Origin: Burkholderiales bacterium
GTDB taxonomy: Bacteria; Pseudomonadota; Gammaproteobacteria; Burkholderiales; SG8-39
DNA length: 58,682 nucleotides
Assembly: GCA_017880775.1 (NCBI GenBank)
Contig: JADGRQ010000029.1
Coordinates: 1-58,682 of the forward strand
Reading direction: 5' to 3'
The notes under the pieces were generated by a model that saw only the letters and a program-made list of their open reading frames with translations, ran no database searches and was not told where the DNA came from. Position 1 is the first letter of the stretch. Each line of letters starts with the position of its first letter. Both the position numbers and the translations under genes were made by a program. Positions 41,043 to 49,352 of the stretch are shown here, piece by piece.

Positions 41043-42216
41043 TCCCGCCCTTGCGTTCCGGCTCGGCGACGCGCACCAGGTCACCGTCGGCGATACCGTC
41101 GGGCGGACTCTCGATGACCCGATCGCCGGCCGCCAGCCCCGAGCCGATCTCGATCACCTTGCCGAGATCGCGCGCGATGGTGACGGGTTTTAGCGTGACC
41201 TTGTTGTCCACGCCGACCGTGGCGACGCGCAGTCCCGTCTTGTCGAACATCAGCGCGCTGGGCGGAATGCTGAGTGCGGCGGCATTGCGCGGCAGGTCGA
41301 GGCTCACGCTGGCGAATCCGCCCGGCAGCAGTTCGGCCGCGGCGTTGTCGACCGCGAGTTGAATCAGCATGGATCCGGATGCGCTGTTGACCGCCTGCGC
41401 AGTGGATTCGACGGTTGCCGGATAGGATTTGCCCGGATTCTCCGGCACGCTGATTCTCGCCCGGGCGCCGCGCCTGACCATGGACACGTAACTCTGCGGG
41501 AGGCCCACGTATACGCGTAGTTTGCGCGTGTCGGAGACCACAAACAGTTCCGGCCCGACGCCGCTGCCCGCATTGATGAGCGCGCCCACATCGGTCGAGC
41601 GCGCGGTGACGATGCCGTCGAACGGCGCGACGATGCGCGTGAACCCCTTCAGCGCCTGGAAGCGATCGACGTTCGCCTGCGCGGCCTGCGCAATTGCCTG
41701 CTTGGTGGTGAAATCGCCGGCCTTCTCGTCCGCCTCCTGGCGCGAAACGGAATCCGAGCCGAGCATGCTCTGCCAGCGCTTCGCCGTCGATGCCGCCAGC
41801 GCCGCATTCGCCTGGGCGCTGGCGAGATCGGCTTTGGCTTGCAGCAGCTGCTGGTCGAGGTCCGGGGTCTCGATTTCGGCGAGCAGCTGCCCCGCTTTCA
41901 CCTTGGTGCCGATGTCGACCGTCCAGCTCTTCAGGTAGCCGCTGACGCGTGCATAGATCGGCGCCCGCGAATAGGCCTCGAGGCGCCCCGGCAGCTCGAG
42001 TGCCGCGCCGGCGCCCGCCGTGCCCGGCGCAATCACGGCCACCGTGGGCACCGCTTGCGCGTCGGCGCGCTCGCGCAGGCGTGCGTCGCTGGCGGCGCGC
42101 GTGGCGATGCCGCCGGCCACGACAGCCGCCGCGATCACGATCAGCGCGAGCCCGGCGATGCGCAACGTGCGGCGGGGCGGAACGGCAGCGGGGTCAGGCG
42201 GCACGAAGTTCTCCAT
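41029..42216 (-). CDS. RND efflux periplasmic adaptor (membrane fusion protein)
   Basis: This 395-residue adaptor has an N-terminal membrane anchor (LRIAGLALIVIAAAVVAGGIA) and a lipoyl half-motif (YARVSGYLKSWTVDIGTKVK, then AGQLLAEIETPDLDQQL). A coiled-coil hairpin rich in Ala and Gln, the second half-motif (RIVAPFDGIVTARSTDVGAL) and a beta-barrel domain with LPGGFASVSLDLP follow. It links the inner-membrane pump to the outer-membrane lipoprotein. It overlaps the permease gene by 23 bases and the channel gene by 14 bases, so all three are translationally coupled. Confidence 0.95.
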   Translation of the reverse strand: MENFVPPDPAAVPPRRTLRIAGLALIVIAAAVVAGGIATRAASDARLRERADAQAVPTVAVIAPGTAGAGAALELPGRLEAYSRAPIYARVSGYLKSWTVDIGTKVKAGQLLAEIETPDLDQQLLQAKADLASAQANAALAASTAKRWQSMLGSDSVSRQEADEKAGDFTTKQAIAQAAQANVDRFQALKGFTRIVAPFDGIVTARSTDVGALINAGSGVGPELFVVSDTRKLRVYVGLPQSYVSMVRRGARARISVPENPGKSYPATVESTAQAVNSASGSMLIQLAVDNAAAELLPGGFASVSLDLPRNAAALSIPPSALMFDKTGLRVATVGVDNKVTLKPVTIARDLGKVIEIGSGLAAGDRVIESPPDGIADGDLVRVAEPERKGGNGKN

Positions 42217-45200
42217 TCACGGGGTCGGGCGCGGTCTTCCGGCCATGGCGCGCATGCACGATGCTGAAAACAACGGGAACGAACATCAGCGTGGCGATCG
42301 TCGCGAACAGGAGGCCGCCGATCACCGCGCGGCCGAGAGGCGCGTTCTGCTCGCCGCCCTCGCCCAGGCCCAGCGCCATCGGCGTCATGCCGATGATCAT
42401 CGCGAGCGCGGTCATCAGCACCGGCCGAAAGCGCACGAACCCGGCATCGAGCGCGGCGGCGGCCGCGTCGCCGAGCTGTTCGAGCCGCTCGCGCGCGAAG
42501 CTGATCACCAGGACGCTGTTGGCCGTGGCGACCCCCATGCACATGATCGCGCCTGTAAGCGCCGGCACCGACAGGGTCGTATGCGTCGCAAACAGCATCC
42601 AGACGATGCCTGCGAGCGCAGCCGGCAGCGCGGTGATGATGACGAACGGATCGCTCCAGGACTGGAAGTTGACCACGATCAGGAAGTAGATCAGCACGAT
42701 CGCACCGAGCAGGCCGAACAGCAGGCCGGAGAAGGCGCTTTCCATCGTCCGCACCTGTCCGACCAGGACCACGCTGGAACCCTTGGGCACCTGATTCGCG
42801 GTCCCGGCGACGATGCGCCGGATGTCGGCGGCGACCGCCCCGAGATCCCGGTCCTGCGTGGTCGCGTTGATCTGCACCATGGGCTGGATGTCGTACTGAC
42901 TGACCACCGCATTGCCCGAGCGGCGCGTGAACGCGGCCAGGCCGCCGAGGACCTGCGTAGCACCGCCACCGGCGCCGTTGATCGGCAGGTTGGCCAGCGC
43001 GGCGAGCGAATCGAGCCGGTATTGCGGGGTCTGGATCACGATCGGATACGACACGCCGTTGGCCGGATTCAACCAGAAGGTCGGGGCCACCTGGCTGCTG
43101 CCCGCGAGGTTGACCACCAGGCTGTTGGTCACGTCGCGCGCGGTGATGCCGATGTCCTGCGCGCGCGTGCGGTCGAAATTGACATCGAACACCGGGCTCC
43201 TGCGCGATTGCTGGATGCGCGCATCGGCCAGGCCCGGGACGCGGCGGATCGCTTTCAGCAGCCGGTTGGCGTAATCAAAATTCGCATCCAGGTCGTTGCC
43301 GCGGATCTGCAGGTCGATCGGCGCGGGCGCGCCGAAATTGAGAATCTGGCTGACGATGTCGGCAGGCGGAAACGAGAACACTGTGTCCGGAAACAAGCGC
43401 GGCAGCTGTTCGCGCAGCTCTCGCACGTAGTCCGCGGTCGGCCGGTGGCCTTCCTTCAGCGCGATCTGGATGTCGCCGTCCTGCGCACCCACCACCCCGG
43501 TGTTGTTGTAGGTGAGGTTGATGCTGCTGGGCGGCAGGCCGATGTTGTCGACCAGCGTCGCGATCTCCTCCACCGGAATGATACGGCGGATCGCGTCCTC
43601 GACATGCGCGAAGCGCGTCGCGGTCTCCTCGACCCGCGTACCGACGGGTACGCGCGCGTGCATCAGGATCTGCCCGGTGTCGACGGACGGGAAAAAGTTG
43701 CTGCCGAGACACGGCAGCAGCGCGAAAGACAGCAGCACGCAGGCCAGGAACCCCGCCACGAAGACGCGGCGATGGGCCAGCGCAAGCTGCAGCAGGCCGC
43801 GATAGCCCGCTCGGAAGCGTTCGAAGCCGGCTTCGAAACGGTGCTGGAAACGCACGAGGTGGTTACGTGGCGGCGGCGCGCCGTCTTCCGGCCCACTGCC
43901 TTCATCATGGCCGTCCGCGGCTGAAGCGTGCGGCTTGAGCAGGTACTTGGACATGGTCGGCACCAGCGTGCGCGACAGGATGAATGACCAGGCCATCGCG
44001 AACATCACCGCCTCGGCCATCGGCACGAACAGGTAGCGCGCGACCCCTTCGAGAAAGAACATCGGCACGAACACGATGCAGATGCACAGCAGCGACACGA
44101 ACGCCGGGGCCACGATCTGCCGCGCGCCGTCCATGATCGCCGTTTCGACGTCCTTACCCTGTTCCAGGTGCCAGTTGATGTTTTCGATGGTGACCGTGGC
44201 GTCATCGACCAGGATGCCGACCGCCAGAGCGAGGCCACCCAGCGTCATGATGTTCAGCGTCTCGCCGATCGCCGACAGGCACACGATCGACCCCAGGATC
44301 GACAACGGAATCGACACGGAGATGATCACGGTCGAGCGCCAACTGCCCAGGAACAGCAGGATCATCAGGCTGGTCAGCGCCGCTGCGATGACGCCCTCGT
44401 ACGCGACGCTGGTGATCGCCGCCCGCACGAACACCGACTGGTCGTTGATTGGCGTGACCACCAGGCTTGGCGGCAGCGAGGGCCGGATCTCGTCCAGCCG
44501 CGCCCGGATTCCGGCGACGATCGCCAGCGTCGAGTTCGCGCCGTTCTTCAGCACCGACATCAGCACCGAGCGCGCGCCGTCGACGTGCACGATGCTGGTC
44601 TGCGGCGCGTTGCCGTCGCGCACCTGGGCCACGTCGCGGATCTGGATCGTGACCCCATTGACCGCCTTGATCGGCAGGGATCCGAGCTCCTCGATTACCG
44701 ACGGCGCGTTGTTCAGCTGCAGCGTGTACTCGTAGCTGCCGATCTTCTGGCTGCCGACCGGGATGATCAAGTTCTGCGCGGCGAGCGCGTTGGCCACGTC
44801 CTGCGCGGAAAGGCCGCGCGCGGCAAGCGCCGCGGGATCGAGATCGATCTGCACCTGGCGCGTCGTGCCGCCATACGGAAACGGAATGGCGGCGCCCGGC
44901 ACCGTGACCAGACGGATGCGGACCGCATTGATGCCGAGGTCGAACAGATTCTGCTCGGTCAGCCCCTTGCCCGAGAGCGCAAGCTGCAGGATGGGGACCG
45001 TCGAGGCGTTGTAATTGATGATGAGCGGCGGCGTGATGCCCGGAGGCATCTGCCGCACCACCACCTGCGAGATCGCGGTGACCTGCGCGTTGGCCACCGC
45101 CACGTTGACGCCGGGCTGGAAAAACACCTTGACGATGGCGATCCCGGCGTAGGCGTTGGCCTCGATGTGCTCGATGTCGTTGACCGTCGTCGTCAGCGAG

Positions 45201-45412
45201 CGCTGGTAAAGCGTGGAGATGCGGCCCGCCATCTGCTCCGGCGGCAGGCCCGTGTACTGCCAGGCAACCGCGATCACGGGGATCCTGATTTCCGGGAAGA
45301 TGTCCGTCGGCGTGCGCAACGCGGCCAGCGGGCCGATGATGAGCAGCAGCAGCGCGAGTACGACGAACGTATACGGCCGCTGCAGGGCGATGCGGACGAT
45401 CCCTACTAGCAT
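42194..45412 (-). CDS. RND efflux transporter permease
   Basis: This 1072-residue inner-membrane proton-driven pump has 12 predicted helices and two large periplasmic loops. TM4 carries LAVGILVDDATVTIENI, whose two Asp residues match the proton relay, and late helices carry FRPVLMTALAMIIGMTPMA. Sequence is of the hydrophobe/amphiphile (HAE) multidrug group rather than the metal CusA group; no Met clusters are seen. It begins the three-gene operon. Substrates may include aromatic compounds or antibiotics. No TetR or MarR regulator gene adjoins it. Confidence 0.95.
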   Translation of the reverse strand: MLVGIVRIALQRPYTFVVLALLLLIIGPLAALRTPTDIFPEIRIPVIAVAWQYTGLPPEQMAGRISTLYQRSLTTTVNDIEHIEANAYAGIAIVKVFFQPGVNVAVANAQVTAISQVVVRQMPPGITPPLIINYNASTVPILQLALSGKGLTEQNLFDLGINAVRIRLVTVPGAAIPFPYGGTTRQVQIDLDPAALAARGLSAQDVANALAAQNLIIPVGSQKIGSYEYTLQLNNAPSVIEELGSLPIKAVNGVTIQIRDVAQVRDGNAPQTSIVHVDGARSVLMSVLKNGANSTLAIVAGIRARLDEIRPSLPPSLVVTPINDQSVFVRAAITSVAYEGVIAAALTSLMILLFLGSWRSTVIISVSIPLSILGSIVCLSAIGETLNIMTLGGLALAVGILVDDATVTIENINWHLEQGKDVETAIMDGARQIVAPAFVSLLCICIVFVPMFFLEGVARYLFVPMAEAVMFAMAWSFILSRTLVPTMSKYLLKPHASAADGHDEGSGPEDGAPPPRNHLVRFQHRFEAGFERFRAGYRGLLQLALAHRRVFVAGFLACVLLSFALLPCLGSNFFPSVDTGQILMHARVPVGTRVEETATRFAHVEDAIRRIIPVEEIATLVDNIGLPPSSINLTYNNTGVVGAQDGDIQIALKEGHRPTADYVRELREQLPRLFPDTVFSFPPADIVSQILNFGAPAPIDLQIRGNDLDANFDYANRLLKAIRRVPGLADARIQQSRRSPVFDVNFDRTRAQDIGITARDVTNSLVVNLAGSSQVAPTFWLNPANGVSYPIVIQTPQYRLDSLAALANLPINGAGGGATQVLGGLAAFTRRSGNAVVSQYDIQPMVQINATTQDRDLGAVAADIRRIVAGTANQVPKGSSVVLVGQVRTMESAFSGLLFGLLGAIVLIYFLIVVNFQSWSDPFVIITALPAALAGIVWMLFATHTTLSVPALTGAIMCMGVATANSVLVISFARERLEQLGDAAAAALDAGFVRFRPVLMTALAMIIGMTPMALGLGEGGEQNAPLGRAVIGGLLFATIATLMFVPVVFSIVHARHGRKTAPDPVNGELRAA

Positions 45413-45486
45413 GCGAAATTACGGTAACTCAGGCTGGTGCGATGCAATCGGGTTCTCATTCGGTTGAATGCTATCAGCAGTTCAAT

Positions 45487-45768
45487 TCACAACAAAGGCG
45501 CGATCTTCTCGGCGGCTTCCTTCGATGTCAGCACCGGATATACCTCGAAATCCGTGATGTCGCTCCAGTTTGCCATCCATTGGTCGAGGAGCGTCGGCTG
45601 TTCCGTCTCCATCAGCTGGTAGCAGCGCTCGAGCCTCTGGTCGACCCAGCTGGAGACGTACACCAGCCCCGGCGGAGCCATCCGGCCGCGCTCCCGGAAA
45701 CGCCGATAGACCGGCACGGCGTCTTTGTTCTTGAAGTGCTCGACCACCATGTACAGGGTCTTCGCCAT
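45487..45768 (-). CDS. DUF3303 family small protein
   Basis: This 93-residue cytoplasmic protein reads LYMVVEHFKNKDAVPVYRRF, MAPPGLVYVSSWVDQRLERC and WMANWSDITDFEVYPVLTSK, the pattern of DUF3303, a ferredoxin-like alpha+beta fold of unknown function. GGAG ten bases upstream supports the ATG at 45768. It is the last gene of a chain of five small minus-strand genes and lies 74 bases upstream of the RND permease start, so the pump may be transcribed from the same region. Confidence 0.85.
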   Translation of the reverse strand: MAKTLYMVVEHFKNKDAVPVYRRFRERGRMAPPGLVYVSSWVDQRLERCYQLMETEQPTLLDQWMANWSDITDFEVYPVLTSKEAAEKIAPLL

Positions 45769-45782
45769 CGCTCGGGACTCCG

Positions 45783-46028
45783 TTAATTCTGGCCGGAAGA
45801 TGCCGCTGCGCACTGCTTGCAGATGCATGACTGGTTGCGCTGCGCCGCGGGTACGCGGGCAAGAGCCGCCGGATCGATCGTGACCTCCCGACACCAGCAC
45901 GGCGTCGCGAAATCCCCGCTCCGTGCGACGGCGCACGCGTTCGGACCGCCGCACAGCGGACAGACGTGGTTCGGCGTCGCTAGCACGGTACCTTCGGAGG
46001 AATTTCGCGATTTGACCTGTGCCGCCAT
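45783..46028 (-). CDS. Cysteine-rich CWC family protein
   Basis: This 81-residue protein matches the Cys_rich_CWC family: CPLCGGPNACAVARSG, PCWCREVTIDPAALARVPA and CICKQCAAA. Eight cysteines in CxxC, CWC and CxCxxC arrangements suggest zinc or iron-sulfur binding; no function is known. The ATG at 46028 lies 49 bases inside the end of the DUF998 gene, and no Shine-Dalgarno sequence is evident, so translation probably depends on coupling. It stops 14 bases before the DUF3303 start. Confidence 0.85.
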   Translation of the reverse strand: MAAQVKSRNSSEGTVLATPNHVCPLCGGPNACAVARSGDFATPCWCREVTIDPAALARVPAAQRNQSCICKQCAAASSGQN

Positions 46029-46624
46029 AGCGCAGTCGCGAATACCAGTATCCACAACGACAATACACCCGAGGCCAGGCACTCATAAAGACCGGTGCCG
46101 GCCCTCGACTCGGCGCTCCGCTCCAAAAGCACCAGGAACACCAATCCCAGGATCGCGGAACCAATCGAGTAGAGGCTGAGGACCCGCAGGTATTGATATC
46201 GCCTGAACAAGACGCCGCAAACGAGCACTGCGCCAATCAGCGCAAAGAAACCGACCAGTGCCGACAGGTTGTGCAATCGCTGGCTGATCAGTCCGCCTCC
46301 GGCACACCCGGTCTCGCAGGGAAACATTCCGGCGGCAACGCGCGCCAGCCCGTTGAGCGCAAGCAGGGCTGCGGCGAATGACGCGAGCCGGCTGCCCTTG
46401 AAGGCGACATAGAGAAATGCAGCGAACGCCGCGTGCATCAGCCCTGTGGGCACGAATCCGGCATATCGCATGATCAACTCGGTGGAACTTCCCCGCTCGC
46501 CAAGCTCGCTGATGTACTGCGTCACGTGGCTGTATCCGGGTCTCAGGCTGCCGCACAGGACGATCGCAGACGCCCACAGGATCGGAGCCAGTATGCCGCA
46601 CAGATTGCCAATTCTGTAGATCAA
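45980..46624 (-). CDS. DUF998 family membrane protein
   Basis: This roughly 214-residue protein has six hydrophobic segments with the DUF998 pattern: GILAPILWASAIVLCGSLRP, GYSHVTQYISELGERGS, FVPTGLMHAAFAAFLYVAF and the Cys-containing MFPCETGCAGGG. Function is unknown. A TTG at 46624 is proposed as start because it overlaps the preceding stop (TTGA), follows AGG, and begins just before the first membrane segment; no ATG is available there. It overlaps the CWC gene at its 3' end. Confidence 0.83.
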   Translation of the reverse strand: MIYRIGNLCGILAPILWASAIVLCGSLRPGYSHVTQYISELGERGSSTELIMRYAGFVPTGLMHAAFAAFLYVAFKGSRLASFAAALLALNGLARVAAGMFPCETGCAGGGLISQRLHNLSALVGFFALIGAVLVCGVLFRRYQYLRVLSLYSIGSAILGLVFLVLLERSAESRAGTGLYECLASGVLSLWILVFATALWRHRSNREIPPKVPC

Positions 46625-46887
46625 CGCGGCCTGGGTTTTCGCAGCGTCGGGTTTAGCTTGTCGATATCCGCCTGGACCTGTTCGCGGCTTCGTTCGTAGA
46701 CGATCTCGCGCCCCATCACGCTGCCTGCGTACGCAAGAGCATTCCGGGTCGGAGTCAACCCGCACTTGACGCTATGGATACCTTCACCGAGTACGACCTC
46801 GATATGGTCGGCTCGCTTGCTGAGGACCACGACATCCATGGTCTGGCCGCTCTCCGTGTTGCGTACTTTGATTTTTTCGATGTTCAT
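46621..46887 (-). CDS. Small conserved-looking hypothetical protein
   Basis: This 88-residue protein reads IEKIKVRNTESGQTMDVVVL, SKRADHIEVVLGEGIHSVKC and GREIVYERSREQVQADIDKL with a basic tail. It looks like a compact beta-rich domain with a C-terminal helix. I do not recognise a named family. Its ATG overlaps the stop of the zinc-ribbon/HigA chimera (ATGA) and its own stop overlaps the DUF998 start (TTGA), so it is locked in a coupled series. A DNA or protein partner of the antitoxin-like gene is a possible but unsupported role. Confidence 0.7.
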   Translation of the reverse strand: MNIEKIKVRNTESGQTMDVVVLSKRADHIEVVLGEGIHSVKCGLTPTRNALAYAGSVMGREIVYERSREQVQADIDKLNPTLRKPRPR

Positions 46888-47300
46888 CGGGTCCTCGCTG
46901 CGTCTCCCGCCGTTTCCGCCCATGGCTTGATGTTCGCCAAGGTCTTCGCGAGCGTCGCCTTCGCGACTTCGGTATCGTAGTCGGCCTGCAGGCGCAGCCA
47001 CCAGCCATCCGAAAGTCCGAAGAACCGGCACAGCCGCAGATCGGTATCGGCAGTAATTGCGCGCCGGCCAGCGAGAATCTCGCCGAGGTGCTTGGGGGTG
47101 TAGCTCCCGGGGGAGGTGAAGCGCGGGGCTGTGGGGGCTTCTGGCGCCAATCTAGCCGGGTGGGCGCAATCAGAACAGAACTTGGCCGTTGGGGAGAGCT
47201 GCCGACCGCAGTTTCCACATGTCCGCGCCAGGGGCGCGGCGCATTCCTCGCAGAAATTCGCGCCGGCTTCGTTCTCGTGCTGGCACCGCGGACATTTCAT
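46884..47300 (-). CDS. Chimeric ORF: double zinc ribbon fused to C-terminal part of HigA-type antitoxin
   Basis: Residues 1-50 are a double zinc ribbon (MKCPRCQHENEAGANFCEEC, CGNCGRQLSPTAKFCSDC). The following GSYTPKHL is the linker that zinc-ribbon adenylate/guanylate cyclases use before their catalytic domain. Instead of the cyclase, the frame continues GEILAGRRAITADTDLRLCR and FFGLSDGWWLRLQADYD, then LAKTLANIKPWA, which is the second half of a HigA XRE-type antitoxin. The first helices of the antitoxin HTH and the whole cyclase are absent. The fusion point lies between SYTPKHL and GEILAG. The protein (138 residues) could still bind zinc, but specific DNA binding is doubtful. It begins a coupled series of four genes. 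Confidence 0.82.
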   Translation of the reverse strand: MKCPRCQHENEAGANFCEECAAPLARTCGNCGRQLSPTAKFCSDCAHPARLAPEAPTAPRFTSPGSYTPKHLGEILAGRRAITADTDLRLCRFFGLSDGWWLRLQADYDTEVAKATLAKTLANIKPWAETAGDAARTR

Positions 47301-47367
47301 TGTGAATTACACCTTCCCTACGCCTTCAATGTCCGCCGAGCTCAACTCGGCTATCTGCGTTTCGGAA

Positions 47368-47676
47368 TCACTTCGGCGGCGCGGGGAACTGGACGAACGG
47401 CGGGTTCGGCGTCTTGTCGGGCGGCAGATAAGCAGGCGCCTCCGTGCCGCCCGCGCCGAGGTGCTTGATATAGCGGTAGATCGCCTTCAGGTCCTGGTCC
47501 TTCATCGCGCGCACGTTCACCGCCGGCATCGGCAGGCGCGCCTGGAGCGCGTGCGCGGCCTTTATCAGCGGATCGGCCTTGCCCGCGGCAGTTGCCGCGC
47601 CCAGCGTAAACACCGTCGCGCCAAGCGCGCCCGGTATCGCCGCAGTTGCCGGCGGCCGTTGCACTACTTTCAACAT
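47368..47676 (-). pseudogene. Heme-less cytochrome c fragment with intact signal-like N-terminus
   Basis: This 102-residue ORF ends with the C-terminal segment of a family of periplasmic c-type cytochromes (MPAVNVRAMKDQDLKAIYRY, then IKHLGAGGTEAPAYLPPDKT, PNPPFVQFPAPPK). It begins with a short hydrophobic export-like stretch (IPGALGATVFTLGAATAAGK). No CxxCH heme-attachment site exists between them, so the heme-binding part has been lost while the frame is preserved. GAGGAG eight bases before the ATG is a strong ribosome site, so the product may still be made. It could be a decaying gene or a repurposed small periplasmic protein. Confidence 0.75.
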
Positions 47677-47707
47677 ATTCGAACTCCTCGTTGCTGATGG
47701 GACGCGC

Positions 47708-48193
47708 CTATCGCTGCGCCTTCGCCGCCTGCCACCGATCCATCTTGGCGCGGGCGCCGTTGGTCACGGGGTCCATCAGCTTGTCATGCTCCGGCGTCTT
47801 CGCGGTCAATTCGATCACGTAGCCGTTGGGATCACGGAAGTAGATCGAGTGGACCATCCCGTGATCGGAAATGCCGCGCGTCTCGATGCCCGCGGCCCGG
47901 CCCTTGGCCAGCATGTCCGGCAACACTTCGGGGGCGACTTCGAGCGCGATGTGCAGGTCGAAATCGTGCTGATTCTTGAATTCGAACGGCATGTCGGGCG
48001 CTTCGAAAAACGCCAGGTACGACCCGTCGTCCAGCTCGTAGAAGGTATGCAGCGTGGACGTCTTGCGGCCGGACTTGGTTTCGCCTATTTCCAGCGTCTC
48101 GGCCAGCGGTAACCCGAGAAAATCTTCGTAAAAGCGCCGGGTTTCCCCGGAATCGCGGCACCGGTATGCGTTGTGATGCAACTTGCGGATCAT
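47708..48193 (-). CDS. VOC family (glyoxalase/dioxygenase-like) protein
   Basis: This 161-residue protein has two beta-alpha-beta-beta-beta modules of the vicinal oxygen chelate fold. LHHNAYRCRDSGETRRFYED carries the first metal His, DFDLHIALEVAPEV the second, and VHSIYFRDPNGYVIELTA the Glu. These ligands suit a glyoxalase or an extradiol-type dioxygenase; the substrate is unknown. The ATG at 48193 follows the GST stop by 16 bases, giving a likely two-gene detoxification unit. Confidence 0.9.
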   Translation of the reverse strand: MIRKLHHNAYRCRDSGETRRFYEDFLGLPLAETLEIGETKSGRKTSTLHTFYELDDGSYLAFFEAPDMPFEFKNQHDFDLHIALEVAPEVLPDMLAKGRAAGIETRGISDHGMVHSIYFRDPNGYVIELTAKTPEHDKLMDPVTNGARAKMDRWQAAKAQR

Positions 48194-48209
48194 GGCTTGC
48201 TCCCGACTC

Positions 48210-48887
48210 TTACAGCCCCTGGAATTTCTGTTCCTTGTAGGGTCCGACAAAATACTGGTAGAAGGCCTCGTTGACCTTGTCCCAGTTCGGTCTCGCCTTC
48301 ATGTTCGCCAGCCAGCGCCTGATGTTTGGATAGGCCGAGTAGTCGAGATGGATCACTTCGCCGGCCGTCACCATGGCGGCGCCGAAATAGTCGGCGATGG
48401 TCACTTCGTTGCCGCACACATAGGCGTTCGCGGGACCGATGAAGGACTCGTCGAGGATACGCAACCAGCCATTGGCCTTGTCGCGGCCCCAGGCGATCGT
48501 GCCCGCGTGCACGGCGTCGTCGGGGCGGCGCAGATCCGGCAATACCTGCGGATAAATCAGCCCATAGCCCAGGTCGCGATAAAGGCCGGTGTTGAACCAG
48601 TCCATCCGCTCGTTCACGCGCGCGCGCGCCTGCGGATCGCTGGGGTACGCCGGTGAACCGGCCTTATCGGCCAGATACTTGAGTATCGCGGAGCTCTCGG
48701 TCAGACGAAAGCCGCCGTCTTCGAGTAGAGGAACCTGCCGGCAGGGATTGATCATCGAATAGGAGTCCTGCATGTGCTCGCCCTTGAACAGGTCGACAAC
48801 CTGGTAGTCCAGGTCGATCCCGCTGTCGGCGGCGAGCATCATGATCGGACGGCAGGTGGTGGACACCGGGTGGAAATAAAGTTTCAT
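48210..48887 (-). CDS. Glutathione S-transferase family protein
   Basis: This 225-residue GST has a thioredoxin-like N-terminal domain (MKLYFHPVSTTCRPIMMLAA) with Pro in NPCRQVPLL and the glutathione-binding ESSAILKYLA. An all-helical C-terminal domain with VTIADYFGAAMVTAGEVIHL follows. Theta- or beta-like features (Ser-Thr-Thr-Cys near the N-terminus) suggest Ser or Cys catalysis rather than Tyr. It is cytoplasmic and probably conjugates or isomerises an electrophile together with the VOC protein downstream. Confidence 0.93.
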   Translation of the reverse strand: MKLYFHPVSTTCRPIMMLAADSGIDLDYQVVDLFKGEHMQDSYSMINPCRQVPLLEDGGFRLTESSAILKYLADKAGSPAYPSDPQARARVNERMDWFNTGLYRDLGYGLIYPQVLPDLRRPDDAVHAGTIAWGRDKANGWLRILDESFIGPANAYVCGNEVTIADYFGAAMVTAGEVIHLDYSAYPNIRRWLANMKARPNWDKVNEAFYQYFVGPYKEQKFQGL

Positions 48888-49352
48888 GGCACTCTCTCCG
48901 TTTGTTCGCTCAACACCGATTCCGAGCGACGAATTCTATGCGAATAAGCGATGGGAACTTCGGTTCATGTGCCTTATGTGCTCAAGACGTAACAACCCCT
49001 GTGCGACGGCGCCGCGCTGTCCGCCGGCTGACGCACCGCAGCATCAACGATATTGAGTGCTTAATAGAAGCGCTGCCGGCGCAGGCCGCATGTATCCATA
49101 ATCTCCCGCATTCCAAAGGAGACGCCACGAGCGAAAAAATCGCACCCTCGGAAACGCGCCGCCAGCTAACGCCCGAATGGCAATCCCTCGCTCGCCGAGC
49201 ATGGGCGCCGAGACCGCCGACGCGTTCGCGCGGGCCGGCCGGTACATCTTCATCCTCTCACGCAGCTCGGTGCCACCGACACCGCAGCACGTGCGGCGAG
49301 CGTTGCACCTCAGGGGCGCGAGCGGCCCGCCACCTGGCAGAACGCTCCCGCT
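48888..49352. other. 465-base gap without recognisable gene
   Basis: Neither strand shows a family feature here. A short plus-strand frame near 49122 follows AAAGGAG (SEKIAPSETRRQLTPEWQ in one frame, PSMGAETADAFARAGRYIF in another), which could be the trace of a decayed gene. The gap contains the promoter region of the GST/VOC unit at its left end and the end of the small membrane protein gene at its right. Confidence 0.5.

Noticed and set aside
42020-43924. 634-codon plus-strand frame within the RND permease region
   Set aside because: It is a shadow of the minus-strand permease, His/Arg-rich and without motifs.
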